This document shows, piece by piece, positions 60,868 through 64,000 of a stretch of DNA of 64,000 nucleotides; positions within the stretch are counted from its first letter, which is position 1, and every line of letters begins with the position of its first letter. A program made the position numbers and the translations under genes. This stretch comes from an uncultured Bacteroidales bacterium (GTDB lineage: Bacteria > Bacteroidota > Bacteroidia > Bacteroidales > P3), in assembly GCA_905233475.1 (NCBI GenBank), contig CAJOEN010000002.1, positions 27,311 through 91,310 of the forward strand. Direction: 5' to 3'. The notes under the pieces are model-generated. The model searched no databases, was not told the DNA's origin, and was given only the letters and a program-made list of their open reading frames with translations.

Positions 60868-62682
60868 ATGATTACCAATATTACGATAAAGAACATTAAG
60901 GGTTATGGTGATCCTGCTACAAGTATTGATCTTGAATTAAAAACGAACAAAGTCAACATTCTCTATGCCCCAAATGGCAGTGGCAAATCCTCATTAGCAA
61001 CAGCATTTGCTTCATTGTTACCACGTTCTCTCAAAGTTGAAAAAGAGAACATGTATCATAAAGATGATACACTTGAGGCTGAACTATGCATTACCCTTGA
61101 TACAGATGTTTTAGTTGCCACGAAAGAAAAGAACGAAATAGCCTCAAGGTTAAGTGTATATGTAATAAATGCAGGTTTAACCCCAGGAACCACTCAACAT
61201 AATATGGGGAAGTTTACGTCCGTTTCCGGTTATTTGGACATATCTGATGTTGAATTGGTTTCGAGCATACCTCCCGAAGTTCAACCAATTTATAGGATTA
61301 CTGAAATACGCCGTACGTTTGGCATAAATGGTAAAATTTTGCCAAATATGGCAGTTTTTCAAGATAGAGAATTTTGGAGAGTTATCGAAGCGAACGGCAG
61401 ATTGTTGACTTCTTTTTATCAAGCCAAAGGGAGGAAACAGTTGGTAGATGAAGTAATTGCCCATATTGCTACGCTAAAAGGACGGGAGGATATTGTGGTA
61501 GGGCAGATTGACGAAGGTTGGTTTGATTCTTTAGAGAACAATGATGTTTATTGTAATATTAAGTCAGTCTTTTCAAAATATGCAGATGACAATACTTCTT
61601 TGGCAAGTTTTATCCTAATCTTTCAACTACTCTTTTTCTGGGATAATAATAAAGATGCCATAAGAAAAGCTAATAAACGAACAGAATACGAGAAATACCG
61701 AGAGCATGTGGATCGGAATCTCTTGTTATTGGATTTAACATGGAAACAGATACACACAGAGGAAACGAACGGAAAACTAATAGTTCATTTCCCACAAGCT
61801 GATGAAATATCAAATGGTCAAAGAGATATTGTGACTTTTGTTGCTAAGATGCTAAGGTTTCAGACCTCTATAAATAATGGGAAAAAACATATGCTTATCA
61901 TTGATGAAGTTTTCGATTATCTTGATGACGCAAATGTTATCGCGGCCCAATGTTTCTTGACCAATTTCCTGAAATTTGACACCAATAAATTATATCTTTG
62001 TATTTTGACACATTTGAATCCATATACTTTTAAGAATTATATTTTTACCGATAAAAAGATTAACCATGTGTATTTGTTCAATACCCAGCCTACTGCAAGC
62101 CCAGAAATGAAGGCTTTCATTTCATTTCGGCAGTGCCTTGATCGTAAAGATGCAGTGCAATCTGCTTTATATAATAAGTTGTCTCATGACTTATTTCATT
62201 ACAATCCAGTAATAGTAGATTATTGTACTGACATTAATGCTTTAAAGCAAAATCATCATCTAAAACCGACATGGGGTAGGACTGTAGTATTACATAGTAT
62301 TTTGATTGATGAAATAAACAAGTATCTGAGTGGAGTGGCTGTCTATGACCCTTATGCGGTGGCATTAGCTGTTAGATTGCGGGTCGAGAAGATTATGTAT
62401 GAAAAGTTGCCGTCACAAGAGTTGAAGGACGGAATGGTAGATGAATGCATGACAAAGAATAAGATGAAATATTGTGCTGACAATGGATATGAAATGCCTG
62501 AAGTGTTTAATATTGTCAATGCTATTCATAATGAGGCTGATCATCTATCGTATAATGCCACTGAGGATAAGTATATAGAGAAACCCATGGTATATAAACT
62601 TCAGAACCGTTCGATACAAGCTATTGTCGCTCGTTTGTTCGAATGGAGAGGCAATCCGCTAACTACAGAAGTAATAGACTAA
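60868..62682 (+). CDS. ABC/SMC-type ATPase of a putative defence pair
   Basis: 604 residues from the ATG at 60868, behind AGAAGGA. P-loop YAPNGSGKSS (33-42), signature-like ISNGQRD (314-320), Walker B MLIIDEVFDYLDD (342-354) and H-loop His382 in LTHLN identify a head domain like those of SMC, RecF and OLD-type ATPases. There is no long coiled coil; about 200 residues separate the two lobes. The C-terminal 180 residues are unrecognised and contain RLRVEKIMYEKL and VNAIHNEADHL. The coding DNA is more A+T rich than the upstream genes. The next gene starts 73 bases on, and the two probably act together. Confidence 0.82.
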   Translation: MITNITIKNIKGYGDPATSIDLELKTNKVNILYAPNGSGKSSLATAFASLLPRSLKVEKENMYHKDDTLEAELCITLDTDVLVATKEKNEIASRLSVYVINAGLTPGTTQHNMGKFTSVSGYLDISDVELVSSIPPEVQPIYRITEIRRTFGINGKILPNMAVFQDREFWRVIEANGRLLTSFYQAKGRKQLVDEVIAHIATLKGREDIVVGQIDEGWFDSLENNDVYCNIKSVFSKYADDNTSLASFILIFQLLFFWDNNKDAIRKANKRTEYEKYREHVDRNLLLLDLTWKQIHTEETNGKLIVHFPQADEISNGQRDIVTFVAKMLRFQTSINNGKKHMLIIDEVFDYLDDANVIAAQCFLTNFLKFDTNKLYLCILTHLNPYTFKNYIFTDKKINHVYLFNTQPTASPEMKAFISFRQCLDRKDAVQSALYNKLSHDLFHYNPVIVDYCTDINALKQNHHLKPTWGRTVVLHSILIDEINKYLSGVAVYDPYAVALAVRLRVEKIMYEKLPSQELKDGMVDECMTKNKMKYCADNGYEMPEVFNIVNAIHNEADHLSYNATEDKYIEKPMVYKLQNRSIQAIVARLFEWRGNPLTTEVID

Positions 62683-62755
62683 AACTGTTTTTGGAAGTAA
62701 TAGAAAGAAATGTGTTGACAAGTAATAGAATTATGGATCAATAAATTATGAATAA

Positions 62756-63883
62756 ATGAAAAAGTCGGATATTTTTTGGCAGACATACTTGAATCTTGAA
62801 AAAGAGGTCATAAATGTCTCCAAATACATTTTTGTAACGGATGAGATCACCACTAATCAAGGAGGGAAGGAATCCGTTATGCCCTGCGAATCGCAATTAA
62901 TGACATTTTCACCTTATATTTCAGATTTGTTGGTTCGTTGTTGTGTACAAATAGAAGCCATTTCCAAAGAGTTATATTATGAAAATGGTGGAACTAAACC
63001 CAGAGGGGATAATTCAATTTTCTTTGATGAAGATTGTCTAAAGCTGATTGATATAAAATGGGAAACTCATGATAAACGGGTGCTTGTTGTGGCTCCGTTT
63101 TTTAATCTAACAAAAGAAGAAAACCGAGAGTTGCGTCCATTGAAAGAAGCTCACAAAAGAAGAGGGACCTATTGGGAAAGAGCGTATCAGGCTGTTAAGC
63201 ATGATCGATACGGATCACTATCGATGGGAAATATCAAGGCGTTTTTACAAGCCTTGGCAGCACTTTATTTGTTGAATTTATATTATCGAAAAGACTCTTG
63301 GGTGACGACATATAAAGATTTGAGCAAGCAAGATTATAGTATGGGCTCTGCTTTGTTTGCCGTAAAACCTCCAAAACCAGGACTTTTGTGGTATGGGAAT
63401 CAACCGCAGAAAAGTGAAAGTCCTTTTGTCGTTACATACCAAGATGCTGATTATAAACGTATAGAGAAAATACAACAAGCCGAAAATGAAGCTTTGAATA
63501 ATTATTGGCAACAGCAGCCAGAATTAAATGAGCCTGAATTTATTTCTTTGTTAGCAGCTGCATTTGAAAGACAAAAACAGGATCCAGCTCAACGAGTTAT
63601 GTTGATATGGGAACTTGCGAAATACCGTTTGAATAAAATATTGCCAAATACTTTGCCATTTGAAGAGAGGAAAAAACGATTTATTGAAAGCGAAGCATGG
63701 AATTGTTGGGTTAACCAACACAACGCTCACCTTTTACCTGATGAAATAACGGAGGAAAACATTCAAAAAGAAATAAATTCAGTAGGTATTTGTTGGGGTA
63801 TTACGATAGAAAAAAGATTCCAAAAATATGAATGGATTCCTATTGCATTGAATAGTGGGATGTGCAAAGTATATATACCATAA
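62756..63883 (+). CDS. unrecognised protein with HEPN-like R-x6-H motif
   Basis: 375 residues, no confident family. Residues about 10-175 are helical and contain WERAYQAVKHDRYG with Arg142 and His149, the R-x4-6-H spacing of HEPN-type RNases and their inactive relatives; a helix NIKAFLQALAALYLLNLYY follows as in HEPN domains. The second half (about 230-375) is Gln/Glu rich with a possible helical segment and no known motif. Paired with the ATPase upstream and A+T rich like it. HEPN assignment is inference from the local pattern. Confidence 0.6.
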   Translation: MKKSDIFWQTYLNLEKEVINVSKYIFVTDEITTNQGGKESVMPCESQLMTFSPYISDLLVRCCVQIEAISKELYYENGGTKPRGDNSIFFDEDCLKLIDIKWETHDKRVLVVAPFFNLTKEENRELRPLKEAHKRRGTYWERAYQAVKHDRYGSLSMGNIKAFLQALAALYLLNLYYRKDSWVTTYKDLSKQDYSMGSALFAVKPPKPGLLWYGNQPQKSESPFVVTYQDADYKRIEKIQQAENEALNNYWQQQPELNEPEFISLLAAAFERQKQDPAQRVMLIWELAKYRLNKILPNTLPFEERKKRFIESEAWNCWVNQHNAHLLPDEITEENIQKEINSVGICWGITIEKRFQKYEWIPIALNSGMCKVYIP

Positions 63884-64000
63884 CAATTTGAGTATTTTTT
63901 TTTATTGGTGTCCGAGAAAACTTTTGAAAAACCTCATAAAAGTATATGTAGTAAGCAAATAAATAGACGGTCTTATCTGAGGGGCTTGCTTTTTCAAAGA
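63884..64000. other. window end, no gene seen
   Basis: 117 A+T-rich bases with a T run just after the stop. No start codon with a long frame, and no clear hairpin. Confidence 0.6.

Overview
The window looks like chromosome of a member of the Bacteroidota, most likely order Bacteroidales, and most of it is core genome. The evidence is the Bacteroidota promoter form (TTG near -33, TAnnTTTG near -7) before many genes, the division-cluster order mraZ-rsmH-ftsL-ftsI-murE-mraY-(murD)-ftsW-murG-murC-ftsQ-ftsA-ftsZ, a type IX secretion (T9SS) sorting domain, weak or absent Shine-Dalgarno sequences, lipoproteins, and a DksA/TraR-like protein of the Bacteroidota type. The genus cannot be named from the sequence alone.

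Layout. 1-1.1 kb: fabF (cut by the window edge) and acpP on the minus strand, divergent from purN. 1.5-4.4 kb: purN, a GT4 glycosyltransferase and an OmpA-domain protein, tightly packed. 4.7-11.4 kb: a 2249-residue secreted protein with ten FN3-like starts, a 525-residue internal duplication and a T9SS C-terminal domain. 11.7-27 kb: the division and cell-wall cluster. Its murD position is held by a 179-residue gene that keeps only a MurD C-terminal-like domain with altered substrate motifs. 27-28.9 kb (minus): rhomboid protease and a membrane-anchored EEP phosphatase/nuclease. 29.05-29.19 kb: a 139-bp inverted-repeat element with internal hairpins. 29.2-36.2 kb: ATP-grasp-like protein, ogt, a small membrane protein, panC, an acidic protein of unknown function, gmk, mreC, mreD, pyrH. 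36.3-42.3 kb: atoE-like transporter, META lipoprotein, priA, TfoX-N protein, MalY/PatB-type aminotransferase. 42.6-46.5 kb: tRNA-Val, a decayed gene, a 32-34-bp repeat array containing a promoter, a DUF4143 ATPase and an M49-like lipoprotein. 46.6-59.5 kb (minus): a housekeeping run (SPOR protein, Rel, nucleotidyltransferase, pth, coaX, outer-membrane protein, TPR protein, lptC, HhH protein, lpxD, aroQ, rpsP, rimM, TraR-like).

59.7-64 kb: the accessory end. A Bacteroidota promoter drives DUF3791-DUF3990-DUF3791, which resembles a toxin-antitoxin set built around an ADP-ribosyltransferase-like protein. Next come an ABC/SMC-type ATPase and a 375-residue protein with an R-x6-H motif like that of HEPN RNases. 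This DNA is visibly more A+T rich than the core genes. It is the best candidate in the window for an undescribed, possibly anti-phage, system.

The most unusual signals are this accessory locus, the catalytically implausible MurD remnant kept inside an otherwise intact division operon, the structured element at 29.05 kb and the promoter-associated repeats at 43.2 kb.
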